Notes: generated by a model not told the origin, from the letters alone. A stretch of 21,858 nucleotides of DNA from Candidatus Accumulibacter proximus (GCA_016709675.1 JADJMH010000026.1:1-21858), one strand, 5' to 3'; shown: positions 6,875 through 14,755, counted from the first letter of the stretch. Translations and numbers: made by a program.

Positions 6875-8179
6875 TCAGCCGTCGACGCGGCTGGCATTGA
6901 CCGTATAGCTGAGGCGTTCGGCGTCCGAGCTGTCGAAACGTATCCCGCCTGCCTCTGCCTGCGGCAGGACCAGGAAGGGCAGTACGCCAGCGCCCGTTGC
7001 CCCCTGCAGCCGGACGTCCTGAGCGCTGTTGAATGCGATCCAGTTCTTTTCCCAGAAACCGAACAACAGTTTCCGCAGCACCACCAGTTTTGGATCGCCA
7101 TTGCTCAGGCGTTCGTCGTGGATGGCCTTGCGTACATCTCCGGGATCGACTGGAATCCAGCCATAGCCCGGGGTATAGAATTCGGCACGACAGTGCTGCA
7201 CCGTGCGCAGGTTGCCGGTGGCGCCGAGCCCCGCAAAAAGCCGCGAACTGTCGATGCGCAGCCCGAAAACCGGACGCGCAGGAATGCCGACCGATCGACA
7301 CAGGCCAACGAACAGCAGGGCGATGTCAGCGCTTTTTCCACTCAACTGGCCACTGTCGAGCATGGCTTCGACATCGCCTCGGCCGATGCCGCTCCGCCCT
7401 GGATCATACGAGGTATTGTCCACGACCCAGTCGTAAATTGCCTTGCCCTGGGCGACCGGATCCTTGATGCGCCCAATCGCGCGTTCGGCGGCGCGGTGTA
7501 CAAGTCCATCAGTCGGAACCAGGTTGCTTGATTGCAGGCAGCGGCGAAGCACTTCGCCCCGTTCGGCAACGCTACCGCGCCGGGTGATGTCGAAATGGCG
7601 GTCCTGTTTGGCCACCTGACTGACGAGCTGAAGCTGTGGTGTCCCGGTCGCATCCTTCCAGTCAGCGTAGAAGACTTCCATCTCCGCCACCGGGTCACGG
7701 TAGATCCCCGCGCTGTCGAAAGTGCCCCGCCAGCTATGACCCAGCGAGCGCTGCCATGGAGTGTCCTTGTATTGCGCCAGGGGTAGCCATAGCCGCAGTT
7801 TGCCTTTGATGTGGTGCAGCGTGATGATCGAGCTGATGTCATAGCTGCGCCACTGCGGCTGTGCTTCATCCGGCAGGCTGATGGCGTTGTACTGCTCGGC
7901 GGCGACTGGTGGGGGGCTCGGAGCCTCCGCCGGGGCTGCTGTCGGGGCTTCGACGATTGGTCGGTAGCCTCCTTGCCGGCTGCCTTTTCTTGCGCTGGCC
8001 CTGCCGTCGGGCCTGGCGGTGGCTTTGGCGCCGGTTCTGCCGGCAGCCTTGGCACCGCCTTTTCCTGCCGGCTTGCCGGTAGCCGTGGTAGCCGTCTTCT
8101 TCTTGTTGGCGGCCAATACCGAGGAAGGGGACAGCAGCGAAAGAAGCGCAGAAGCAGCAAGGAAATCGCGTCGTTTCAA
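6875..8179 (-). CDS. Tat-exported transglutaminase-like protein with catalytic Cys replaced by Ser
   Basis: 434 residues from TTG 8179, which has GGAGAG 5 bases upstream; GTG 8227 is possible but leaves the signal buried. The N-terminus MKRRDFLAASALLSLLSPSS fits a twin-arginine signal. A Lys/Ala/Gly/Arg-rich linker and a Pro-rich stretch (about residues 25-95) follow, then a beta-rich region and a transglutaminase core. The core reads AIYDWVVDNTSYDP, LSGKSADIALLFVGLCRSVG with IPARPVFGLR, and QHCRAEFYTPGYGWIPVDPGD. His329 and Asp345 of the triad are present, but the position where I expect the nucleophile (G-x-C-x-D) is Ser283 (AGC, 7331-7333). Papain-like members cut or cross-link peptides; this one may be inactive or act as a binding protein. 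It probably works in the periplasm. The phoH terminator lies just upstream. Confidence 0.8.
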   Translation of the reverse strand: MKRRDFLAASALLSLLSPSSVLAANKKKTATTATGKPAGKGGAKAAGRTGAKATARPDGRASARKGSRQGGYRPIVEAPTAAPAEAPSPPPVAAEQYNAISLPDEAQPQWRSYDISSIITLHHIKGKLRLWLPLAQYKDTPWQRSLGHSWRGTFDSAGIYRDPVAEMEVFYADWKDATGTPQLQLVSQVAKQDRHFDITRRGSVAERGEVLRRCLQSSNLVPTDGLVHRAAERAIGRIKDPVAQGKAIYDWVVDNTSYDPGRSGIGRGDVEAMLDSGQLSGKSADIALLFVGLCRSVGIPARPVFGLRIDSSRLFAGLGATGNLRTVQHCRAEFYTPGYGWIPVDPGDVRKAIHDERLSNGDPKLVVLRKLLFGFWEKNWIAFNSAQDVRLQGATGAGVLPFLVLPQAEAGGIRFDSSDAERLSYTVNASRVDG

Positions 8180-8249
8180 TCGACTCTCCGGTAGGCGAAG
8201 GATCCTGTCGTACGGAGCCGGCAGCACGGATCGGTGGCCAGAAACAAGC

Positions 8250-8273
8250 GGGCCGTGTCACCAGACACGGCCC
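8250..8273 (-). terminator. Terminator hairpin after phoH
   Basis: A perfect 10-bp stem GGGCCGTGTC / GACACGGCCC with a 4-base loop lies 17 bases after the phoH stop. On the minus strand it is followed by GCTTGTTTCT, only weakly U-rich, so termination may be partial and the transglutaminase gene could be partly co-transcribed. Confidence 0.65.
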
Positions 8274-8289
8274 GACAATATCGAAAAAA

Positions 8290-9717
8290 TTATAACACTT
8301 CAGCCGCGTGGTCCGCGAGACGGGAGCGTTCGCCACGTTGCAGGGTGATGTGGCCGGCGTGCTTCCAGCCCTTGAAGCGGTCCACAACGTAGGTCAGGCC
8401 GGAACTGCCCTCGGTGAGATAGGGCGTATCGATCTGTGCAATATTGCCCAGGCAGATCACCTTGGTGCCGGGTCCGGCGCGGGTGATCAGGGTCTTCATC
8501 TGTTTCGGCGTCAGATTCTGCGCTTCGTCGATGATCAGGAACTTGTTGAGGAAGGTCCGCCCGCGCATGAAATTCAGCGACTTGATCCTGATCCGGTTGC
8601 GAATCAGGTCGCGGGTGGCCGCCCGGCCCCAGTCACCGGCATCCTCATCGCTCTTGTTGAGTACCTCGAGGTTGTCTTCGAGGGCGCCCATCCACGGACC
8701 CATTTTTTCTTCCTCGGTCCCCGGCAGAAAACCGATGTCCTCGCCGACAGGAACGGTGACGCGGGTCATGATGATTTCGCTGTAGCACTTGCTTTCCAGC
8801 ACCTGGGTCAGTCCGGCAGCCAGTGTCAGCAATGTCTTGCCGGTGCCGGCCTGGCCGAGCAGGGTGACAAAATCAATCTCCGGATTCATCAGCAGATTCA
8901 AGGCGAAATTCTGTTCGCGGTTGCGCGCCGTGATTCCCCAGACGTTGTTCTTCGGATGCGTGTAGTCGGTCAGGGTTTCGATTTCGGCCGATGCGCCGGA
9001 GATTGCGCGGACGATGGCATGGAGGGAGCTTCCCTCTTCCTGGAAAAGATACTGGTTGACCAGCAATTCCGTACACAGTGGCCCCGTCAGGCGGTACAGC
9101 GTGCGCCCGTCCCTTTTTCTCGACTCGATGTCCTGACCATACTGGTCCCAGAAATCGGCTGCCAGTTCGCGCATGCCGGTGTACAACAGATCGGTGTCTT
9201 CGAGTACCTTGTCGTTGAAGTAGTCCTGCGCCTGCAATCCGAGTGCACGCGCCTTGATGCGCATGTTGATGTCTTTGGAGACGAGGATCACCGGACGCTC
9301 CGGGTGCCGCCGCTGCAGGTGAATGACGACGGCCAGAATCTGGTTGTCGGCCTTGGCAGTGGGCAATCCTGCCGGGAGGTCACCAGCGATCGCTTCAGTC
9401 TGCAGGAAAAGACGACCATTGGCCAGTTTGCGCGACGGTCCGTCGAGCTTGATGCCCTGGTCGATGCCGTGGTCCACGCTGCTGACGATTTCATCGAGTG
9501 TACGGGTGACCTGGCGCGCATTGCGAGCGATCTCCGACATCCCCTTCTTGTGGTTGTCGAGTTCCTCCAGGGTCATGATCGGCAGGAAGACATCGTGTTC
9601 CTCGAAGCGATAGACACTTGTCGGATCGTGCATCAGGACGTTGGTGTCGAGGACGAAGAACTTGGTCGGCGTGGCGGCCGCGTCGATGTTGGTGCTGGCT
9701 GCGGGTTTGCGGGTCAT
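8290..9717 (-). CDS. PIN-PhoH fusion ATPase/ribonuclease (PhoH2/YlaK type)
   Basis: 475 residues. The N-terminal PIN nuclease domain (about residues 18-160) has FFVLDTNVLMHD (Asp24), TLEELDNHKKG, ADNQILAV and ILVSKDINMRIKA, giving the acidic residues expected for a metal-dependent RNase. The PhoH ATPase domain has Walker A LLGQAGTGKTLL (Lys294), MTRVTVPVGEDIGFLPG, Walker B FLIIDEAQNLTPKQMKT (Asp397, Glu398) and KVICLGNIAQIDTPYL. Characterised PIN-PhoH proteins act as RNA helicase-ribonucleases; the cellular target here is unknown. ATG 9717 is chosen because MTRKP... leads directly into the PIN domain; the open frame runs on to 9819 inside bcp. The gene lies 38 bases after bcp in the same direction, so a bcp-phoH transcription unit is likely. 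Confidence 0.9.
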   Translation of the reverse strand: MTRKPAASTNIDAAATPTKFFVLDTNVLMHDPTSVYRFEEHDVFLPIMTLEELDNHKKGMSEIARNARQVTRTLDEIVSSVDHGIDQGIKLDGPSRKLANGRLFLQTEAIAGDLPAGLPTAKADNQILAVVIHLQRRHPERPVILVSKDINMRIKARALGLQAQDYFNDKVLEDTDLLYTGMRELAADFWDQYGQDIESRKRDGRTLYRLTGPLCTELLVNQYLFQEEGSSLHAIVRAISGASAEIETLTDYTHPKNNVWGITARNREQNFALNLLMNPEIDFVTLLGQAGTGKTLLTLAAGLTQVLESKCYSEIIMTRVTVPVGEDIGFLPGTEEEKMGPWMGALEDNLEVLNKSDEDAGDWGRAATRDLIRNRIRIKSLNFMRGRTFLNKFLIIDEAQNLTPKQMKTLITRAGPGTKVICLGNIAQIDTPYLTEGSSGLTYVVDRFKGWKHAGHITLQRGERSRLADHAAEVL

Positions 9718-9755
9718 GCGAGCGTGTCCGGGATTGGGTCGGTCAGCGTCGCCGA

Positions 9756-10211
9756 TCAGAGTTGGGCGACGAAATCGAGCACTTCCTGCGCGTGCCCGGC
9801 GACTTTGACGCCGCGCCATTCACGCCGCAAGACCCCTTCGCGGTCAATGACAAAGGTGCTGCGTTCGATGCCGCGCACCTGCTTGCCGTACATCGACTTC
9901 ATCCGGATCACCGAGAAGCGGGCGCAGAGCAGCTCATCGCTGTCCGAGAGCAGGTCGAAGGGCAGATCCTGTTTGCTCCTGAAATTCTCGTGCGCCTTGA
10001 GACCGTCACGCGAGACGCCGACGACAATGGCGCCGGCCTTGACGAACTGCGGGTGAAGGTCACGGAACTGCTGCGCCTCGGTGGTGCATCCCGGCGTGCT
10101 GTCCTTGGGGTAGAAATAGAGCACGACGGTGCTGCCGCGGCAGGTGGAGAGGGTGAAGGTCCGGCCACCGGTTGCCGGCAGGCTGAAATCATCTACGGTC
10201 TGGTCGATCAT
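9756..10211 (-). CDS. bcp: Thioredoxin-dependent peroxiredoxin Q/BCP
   Basis: 151 residues beginning MIDQTVDDFSLPATGG, then VVLYFYPKDSTPGCTTEAQQ with peroxidatic Cys42, VVGVSRDGLKAHENF, LLSDSDELLCARFSV and IERSTFVIDREGVLRREWRG. The enzyme reduces hydrogen and alkyl peroxides in the cytoplasm using thioredoxin. In E. coli the resolving Cys lies five residues after the peroxidatic one; here that position is Gln, so this is a 1-Cys-like BCP or uses Cys24 or Cys96 instead. The ribosome binding site is weak. The head of the gene faces a 214-base gap that ends in the transposase scar. Confidence 0.93.
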   Translation of the reverse strand: MIDQTVDDFSLPATGGRTFTLSTCRGSTVVLYFYPKDSTPGCTTEAQQFRDLHPQFVKAGAIVVGVSRDGLKAHENFRSKQDLPFDLLSDSDELLCARFSVIRMKSMYGKQVRGIERSTFVIDREGVLRREWRGVKVAGHAQEVLDFVAQL

Positions 10212-10419
10212 GGCTGGCTTTCAGGGGTTGAGAGCCGGATTGTGGTAAGAAAGCGGCGCATCGGTCAAGCCGCTTCGAACGGATGAGTGCGCCAGCAGAA
10301 CCACGACCGGCTGCAGTCAGAATGATGATGACGCCCGGAGGGGCTGTCACTGAGGCGATATCGGTGATTATTCATACCGTTGTATGCGATATTTCGAGTC
10401 AGTTCTCAGATTGTAGGAG

Positions 10420-11004
10420 TCACTGATGAGGGTCGCCACGGTAACTGAAGAGAAAGTTTCTCTGGAAGCCAGTCGTCTTGAAGATATCCGGCTTGCGTCG
10501 AGCAAGATGACGGGGTCGGAGCGAAGGGCGTTTCAGGCGGAGATGGCATTGAAGTACTGTCCAGTCAGTCATCCGGGCCCGGCAGTCAGCAGCCATTCCC
10601 GAAGCGCCGACGTAGTCAGCCGTAATCGCCACTACGCGCTCGAAGTACGCCAGAGCTTCGCCAAACTGCCGGCGCCGATGCAACAGATTGCCGAGGTTGT
10701 TGAGGGGGTCTGGGTGATCCGGGCGCAGCGCAATGGCCTGGCGATAGGCCGCCTCGGCTTCATCGTGACGGCCGGTCTTCGTCAGCAGGTTGCCGAGGTT
10801 GTTGAAGGCATCCGGGTAGTCCGGGCGCAGCGCGATGGCCCGCTCAATATGCTCAATCGCGGTCTGGTGCTGCCCGCGCTTGGCCTCTCTCAGCCCTGTC
10901 AGGTGCCAGGCGTCGGCGTCGTCGGGCCGAGAACCGGTCAGTCGTTGATCGGCCGCGTCGGCGGCAGCGAGTCGCCCGGCCTGATGGTGGACCTGATCAG
11001 TCAC
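10420..11004 (-). CDS. Truncated TPR protein, probable SPINDLY-type N-terminus
   Basis: 194 codons from GTG 11004, which overlaps the cobQ stop by 8 bases. Residues about 30-135 form three tetratricopeptide units, for example DAFNNLGNLLTKTGRHDEAE and AAYRQAIALRPDHPDPLNNL. The middle units repeat at DNA level with a 102-base period (10688 and 10790), equal to 34 codons. After CRARMTDWT the frame is antisense to the transposase fragment, so the last 45 or so residues (QCHLRLKRPS...) are not native. TPRs followed by a C..R..DWT segment resemble the lead-in to the catalytic part of SPINDLY/O-GlcNAc-transferase-like proteins; a relative of that family lies at the right end of the window. The shortened protein may still fold as a TPR adaptor, but it is more likely a relic. 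Confidence 0.6.
   Translation of the reverse strand: MTDQVHHQAGRLAAADAADQRLTGSRPDDADAWHLTGLREAKRGQHQTAIEHIERAIALRPDYPDAFNNLGNLLTKTGRHDEAEAAYRQAIALRPDHPDPLNNLGNLLHRRRQFGEALAYFERVVAITADYVGASGMAADCRARMTDWTVLQCHLRLKRPSLRPRHLARRKPDIFKTTGFQRNFLFSYRGDPHQ
10426..10560 (+). pseudogene. N-terminal fragment of ISAzo13-like transposase
   Basis: ATG 10426 follows TAGGAG and reads MRVATVTEEKVSLEASRLED then SKMTGSERRAFQAEMALKYC. The phrase TGxxRRxFQAEMxLKYC is what I recall from the start of ISAzo13/Rhodopirellula-type DDE transposases, about 400 residues long; only about 45 residues remain. The frame stays open to 11046, but after 10560 it is just the antisense of the TPR gene. The break therefore sits at TGTCCA (10558-10563). 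The 100 bases upstream, including two GCGATAT copies, may be the element's left end. Family call is from memory of conserved residues. Confidence 0.5.
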
Positions 11005-12511
11005 GCACTTCTGCCATCGCCAGACCGGGCAGCCATTGCGCCATGAGTTCGAGATCGAGATGGTCGGCAAGCGCGTTGGCCAGTCGGTCGATATCCTGCG
11101 CGCGTCGCTCCCTGGGGTCGAAGCGGCCGCTCGGCTGGCAACCTGTCCATGCCAGCAGGGCCGACAGAGCGTCCGGGGCATCGAACAGACCATGACAGTA
11201 GGTGGCGAGGATCTGGCCGTCAGCGGAAAGCGCCCCTTCGGGGCCGGCATCCGGTGTGGCGAGCTGCGCCGCCGGGCGGTCGAACGCCGGGCCGCTGCTG
11301 ACGCCCATGTGGATGCGGTAGCCGGCAAACTCGGGTGCGCCGGGCAGGGCCAGTGAGCCGCTGACGTTCTCCAGCGTCTTCTTCTCTGCCAGGGTCGTCT
11401 CGAAGTCGAGCAGGCCGAGCCCCGACGCGCTGCCCGGCCTGCCCTCCAGGCCCAGCGGATCGTGCAACTGCCGGCCGAGCATTTGCAGACCGCCGCAGAT
11501 GCCGATCAGTTTGCCTCCGTAGCGCAGATGGCGATCGATGGCCGCTTCCCACCCCATCTCCCGTAGCCAGTTGAGATCGGCCTGAACGGCCTTTGAACCG
11601 GGCAGGACCAGCAGGTCGCACGGTGGGACCGCGTCGTGCGGGCCGATGATCGTGAAATCGACATCAGGGTGGAAACGCAGCGGGTCCAGATCGTTGTGGT
11701 TCGAGATGCGCGGGTAGGCGGGGGCGATCACTTTCAGCCGCGTCGTCGCCTTGTCCTCCCTGGTTCTCGGTAGAGCGTCCTCGGCGTCGAGATAGAGCCC
11801 GTGCAGGTAAGGCAGGACGCCGAGCACCGGTTTTCCGGTGCGTTCCTCGAGCCAGCGCAGGCCTGGTTCGAGCAGGGCGACGTCGCCGCGAAAGCGATTG
11901 ATGACGAAACCCTTGACGCGCTCCTGCTCGCTGCTGGAGAGCAGGTCGAGGGTGCCGACGAGGTGGGCGAACACCCCACCGCGGTCGATGTCGGCAACGA
12001 TGATCACCGGGCAGTCGACCACCTCGGCAAAACCCATATTGGCGATATCGCCCGCGCGCAGGTTGATTTCCGCGGGACTGCCGGCGCCCTCGATGACAAT
12101 GCAGTCGTACGCCGCGCAGAGGCGTTCCCACGATTCGAGCACGGCTTTCATGGCGCGCGGCTTGTACTCGTGGTAGGCAAGGGCATCCAGATCGCTGAGC
12201 GCCCGACCATGGATGATGACCTGCGCCCGCTTGTCGGTCGAGGGCTTGAGCAGGATCGGGTTGAAGTCGATCTGTGCTGGAACGCCGGCGGCGAGCGCCT
12301 GCAGCGCCTGGGCACGGCCGATCTCGCCGCCGTCGATCGTCACCGCCGAATTGAGCGCCATGTTTTGCGGTTTGAACGGCGCGACGTGCACGCCACGCCG
12401 GTAGAGCAGCCGGCACAGCGCGGCGACCAGCGTGGTCTTGCCGGCATCGGAAGTGCAGCCCTGGACCATCAGGCTCGGCGTCCGGCCAGGGTTTCTGCGT
12501 GTATTCATCAT
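10997..12511 (-). CDS. cobQ: Cobyric acid synthase, adenosylcobyrate-forming
   Basis: 504 residues, the usual length. The N-terminal ATP-binding domain has LMVQGCTSDAGKTTL, APFKPQNMALNS, RAQALQALAAGVPAQIDFNP with ILLKP, and IVIEGAGSPAEINLR. The C-terminal glutaminase-like domain has LLVLPGSKAV, IGICGGLQMLG (nucleophile Cys339) and YCHGLFD (His440). The enzyme amidates four carboxylates of adenosylcobyrinic a,c-diamide in cobalamin synthesis, using glutamine and ATP. Start ATG 12511 (MMNTRRN) precedes the domain closely; the frame is open to 12583 but the extra residues look non-conserved. No other cobalamin genes and no cobalamin riboswitch were recognised nearby. The stop overlaps the truncated TPR gene. 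Confidence 0.95.
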   Translation of the reverse strand: MMNTRRNPGRTPSLMVQGCTSDAGKTTLVAALCRLLYRRGVHVAPFKPQNMALNSAVTIDGGEIGRAQALQALAAGVPAQIDFNPILLKPSTDKRAQVIIHGRALSDLDALAYHEYKPRAMKAVLESWERLCAAYDCIVIEGAGSPAEINLRAGDIANMGFAEVVDCPVIIVADIDRGGVFAHLVGTLDLLSSSEQERVKGFVINRFRGDVALLEPGLRWLEERTGKPVLGVLPYLHGLYLDAEDALPRTREDKATTRLKVIAPAYPRISNHNDLDPLRFHPDVDFTIIGPHDAVPPCDLLVLPGSKAVQADLNWLREMGWEAAIDRHLRYGGKLIGICGGLQMLGRQLHDPLGLEGRPGSASGLGLLDFETTLAEKKTLENVSGSLALPGAPEFAGYRIHMGVSSGPAFDRPAAQLATPDAGPEGALSADGQILATYCHGLFDAPDALSALLAWTGCQPSGRFDPRERRAQDIDRLANALADHLDLELMAQWLPGLAMAEVRD

Positions 12512-12873
12512 GGAATCTCGGGTCTCTGGATTGCCAGTCGCCGATTCTCTCATGCTTGTCGCGTCTTCTCCCGATTCGCCCACGCTGCACGTTCCTGCGG
12601 CCCTGTGGCTGGCTGAGCGCGCAACGGACTGTGCTCAGCAGCAGGCGGACGCGTGCTCCTGAGCAGGGCACCGGCGATCACCGTGCGCGTCGATCTGACG
12701 CCGGTGTTGTTGGAAAAGCGATGGCCGGAGGAGGGCGCTGCACCTAACCCAGCGGCTTGCTGAAGGCCATCCGGACTGTTCAGAGCAGCCGACCGGACAA
12801 CCGACAGAGTCCGGCTTTCGTCTTTCGCCTTGTGAAATCACTCGCCTTGTCCGACCTCGAATCCGACTGGCGG
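12512..12873. other. Region without a confident gene
   Basis: Several short open frames exist on both strands but none has a good start, a ribosome binding site or a motif I recognise. A plus-strand stretch ending at the TGA near 12771 (APAITVRVDLTPVLLEKRWP) looks mildly protein-like and could be the tail of a decayed gene. No promoter or riboswitch for cobQ was recognised. Confidence 0.3.
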
Positions 12874-13089
12874 TCAGCAGTCATAGACGCCGGTGGCGCA
12901 ACGGCGCCCGGTGCGTCGTGCCACACCAGCGACGCTCACTGGTGTCAGGGGGCGCCCGACGACGGCTTCGGCCGTCGGAATCAGGCTGTGAACGCCTGGC
13001 ACCGAGAACTGTTCGCCAAGCTCGGCGCCGGCAAATCCGAGGACGCTGGCCAGCAGCAGAATTCCGACTTTCCTTGACACGCTCATCAT
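12874..13089 (-). CDS. Small exported protein of unknown function
   Basis: 71 residues from ATG 13089 (or the adjacent ATG 13086), with a strong GGAGG site. The N-terminus MSVSRKVGILLLASVLGFAGA is a signal peptide. The mature part contains RPLTPVSVAGVARRTGRR and ends in Cys. I recall similar small secreted proteins with PVSVAGVARR-type segments but know no function. The start codon overlaps the stop of the DUF2092 gene (ATGA), so in the ancestral locus both were translated as a coupled pair. With the ISAs1 nest now 75 bases upstream, its transcription probably depends on a promoter in that element or is lost. Confidence 0.7.
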   Translation of the reverse strand: MMSVSRKVGILLLASVLGFAGAELGEQFSVPGVHSLIPTAEAVVGRPLTPVSVAGVARRTGRRCATGVYDC

Positions 13090-13162
13090 TTTCCTCCGAT
13101 CACGAAGTGGCTCGGCAGTTCACCCATGTCCTTCATCTTCTGCAGGTCCTTGAGGTCTACCT
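13086..13162 (-). pseudogene. C-terminal piece of DUF2092-type exported protein, cut by ISAs1 element
   Basis: The minus strand reads VDLKDLQKMKDMGELPSHFV then IGGK and TGA (13086-13088). It continues exactly in frame from the piece ending at 18548 (FKAPPGARQVDL) once the element and one target copy are removed. The stop overlaps the ATG of the small secreted gene. Confidence 0.85.
13153..13162. repeat. Left target-site duplication of ISAs1 element
   Basis: AGGTCTACCT directly abuts the left inverted repeat; an identical copy abuts the right one at 18548-18557. Ten bases fits the duplication size known for ISAs1 elements. Confidence 0.92.
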
Positions 13163-13190
13163 CAGGGCCTCGGCACTCGGATAGCATAGT
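13163..13190. repeat. Left terminal inverted repeat of ISAs1 element
   Basis: CAGGGCCTCGGCACTCG (13163-13179), five variable bases, then CATAGT. The right end has the same 17 bases, five different bases and CATAGT in reverse complement, giving a 28-bp repeat with a variable gap. Confidence 0.9.
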
Positions 13191-13297
13191 TTCCTTCGTC
13201 ATACTTGACAAGTGAAAAATCGTTAACATTCATAGGCTTATGACAAGAGCTTGTAAACCCCTCTGGAATCAGGTCTCTCGTCTTTTGGGCGACCGAA

Positions 13298-14197
13298 ATG
13301 AGTGTGACGAAGGAGCCAGCCTGATGTGTTGCTTGAGGGAAGTAGACGACCCACGCAAACCCAGCAATGGGACGCTGCATGATTTTGTGGAGATTCTGGT
13401 GATTGCCATGGCCGCTGTGCTCTCCGATTGTGACACCGTGGAAGACATCGCCTATTGGGCGCACAAGAAGGAGGATTGGCTGCGTCAGTTCCTGCCGATC
13501 AAGAACGGCGTCCCGTCCGAGAAGACGTTTCTGAGGATCTTCCGAGCGCTGGACCCGAAGCAATTCGAGGTGGCATTTCGCCGCTGGGTAGCTGAGGTGG
13601 TCGGAGCCCTCCATGGCGGCATTGCGGTCGATGGCAAGACCGTGCGAGGGTCGGGCAGCGGCGGTGAGACCGCCATTCACATGGTCAGTGCCTTCGCTAC
13701 GGAACTGGGCGTCGTTCTTGGCCAGGAAAAGGTCGCCGCCAAGAGTAACGAGATTACCGCCATCCCGGAACTGCTCCAGGCACTGCAGATCAAGGGCTTG
13801 CTCGTCACCATTGACGCCATGGGGTGCCAGAGGAATATCGCCCGTCAGATCACCGACCAGGGCGCTGCACCTGCTCGCGGTCAAGGCAATCAACCGGCGC
13901 TGCTGGAAGCGATCCAGACTGATTTCATTGACCAATCTCAATCGCCCGTAGTCGACCGCCACCGCCAAGCCCACAAGTCTCGTGGTCGGATTGTCGGCCA
14001 AATCGCCTCGGTACTTCCCGCAGAAGGGACCGTTGACGTGGCCGATTGGCCCAAGTGCAAAACGATCGGTCTGGTCGACTCCCTGCGCAAGGTCGGCGAC
14101 GATGAATCGAACTTCGAGCGGCGCTATTACATCAGCTCTCGCGAGTTGACCGCCGAACAACTTGCCGTCGCCGTGCGAGGCCATTGGGCCGTGGAGA
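13298..14197 (+). pseudogene. ISAs1-family transposase, N-terminal part
   Basis: Reads REVDDPRKPSNGTLHDFVEI, LVIAMAAVLSDCDTVEDIAY, KNGVPSEKTFLRIFRALDP, GGIAVDGKTVRGS (first catalytic Asp), LLVTIDAMGCQ (second Asp) and RRYYISSRELTAEQLAVAV, ending HWAVE where the intron begins. ATG 13298 (MSVTKEPA) fits the usual start but needs one frame change to join the rest; ATG 13240 is in frame but adds an unusual leader. Near 13861 the expected ADYLLAVKGNQ reads AAPARGQGNQ, so local deletions have scrambled six or so residues. Even without the intron this copy is probably dead. The rest of the protein lies at 18309-18526. Confidence 0.9.
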
Positions 14198-14755
14198 GTG
14201 TGCCGCAGGCACACAGAAAGGAAGTTCGTAATGGACTGACGAACTGTGTAGAAGCTACACGGAAGATGAGGGTAGGTCCCTCGGGGTCGGCTTTCAGGAG
14301 CGGGCCTCAAACCACCCCAAGCTGCTGCGGTCAAGAGCCGTGGTGGTGAGCGTTGGGGTCAAAGCGTCGAGGACGTACCTCGAGCAGGTAAGGATCAGAG
14401 AGACGAACGAAAGTGAACCTTCGCTGACGCGTCGTAATCCAGAGACTTGTCGTCAAAACCAGGGGCGTTTCCATCTTCTGGGACAAGCTTGCCGGGCACC
14501 TGATTACTGGGCAAGCGGCGGCCGGCGTATAGGAGGCGTGAAGCTGATACGGGCTTCTGTGTGGAACTGCGGGAACCAGTCGTTCCGATGTCAAGGGAGA
14601 AGCCCAAGTGGCAGAAACCACGAGGCGAGAGTACCGATGCGGAGCACTGGGACGGACCGACCCGTACGAGCGATGAAGGCTGGTAATGCGGCTGGAGCAA
14701 AGGGGTCGGATCAAGCGGTTGCATTTGGCGTTCAACTGGCAACAGGAGGAAGCGG
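14198..14755 (+). ncRNA. Group II intron ribozyme, domains I to IV (5' part)
   Basis: These 558 bases hold no protein gene but lie between the intron 5' end and the maturase start, where domains I-III and the start of IV belong. The GTGTGCC/GGCACAC hairpin at 14198-14214 is the visible opening helix. Other helices and exon-binding sites were not resolved by eye. Confidence 0.7.

Noticed and set aside
8308..10056. 582-codon plus-strand open frame
   Set aside because: It is antisense to the intact PhoH and BCP genes; its composition is the reverse of their GC-rich codons and no motif was seen.
10688..10850. Direct repeats with 102-base period as a possible mobile or CRISPR-like array
   Set aside because: The period equals 34 codons and the repeats encode TPR units, so they are protein repeats.
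10561..11046. Continuation of the transposase frame past 10560
   Set aside because: It is the exact antisense of TPR codons, including the 102-base repeat, so it is not transposase sequence.
11801..12616. 271-codon plus-strand open frame
   Set aside because: Antisense to the N-terminal half of cobQ.
12512..12873. Cobalamin riboswitch before cobQ
   Set aside because: No B12-box-like conserved segment was recognised on the minus strand upstream of 12511.
13162..14334. 390-codon minus-strand open frame over the ISAs1 transposase
   Set aside because: Antisense shadow of a clear transposase; only its last 20 or so residues differ and these follow from IS end sequence.
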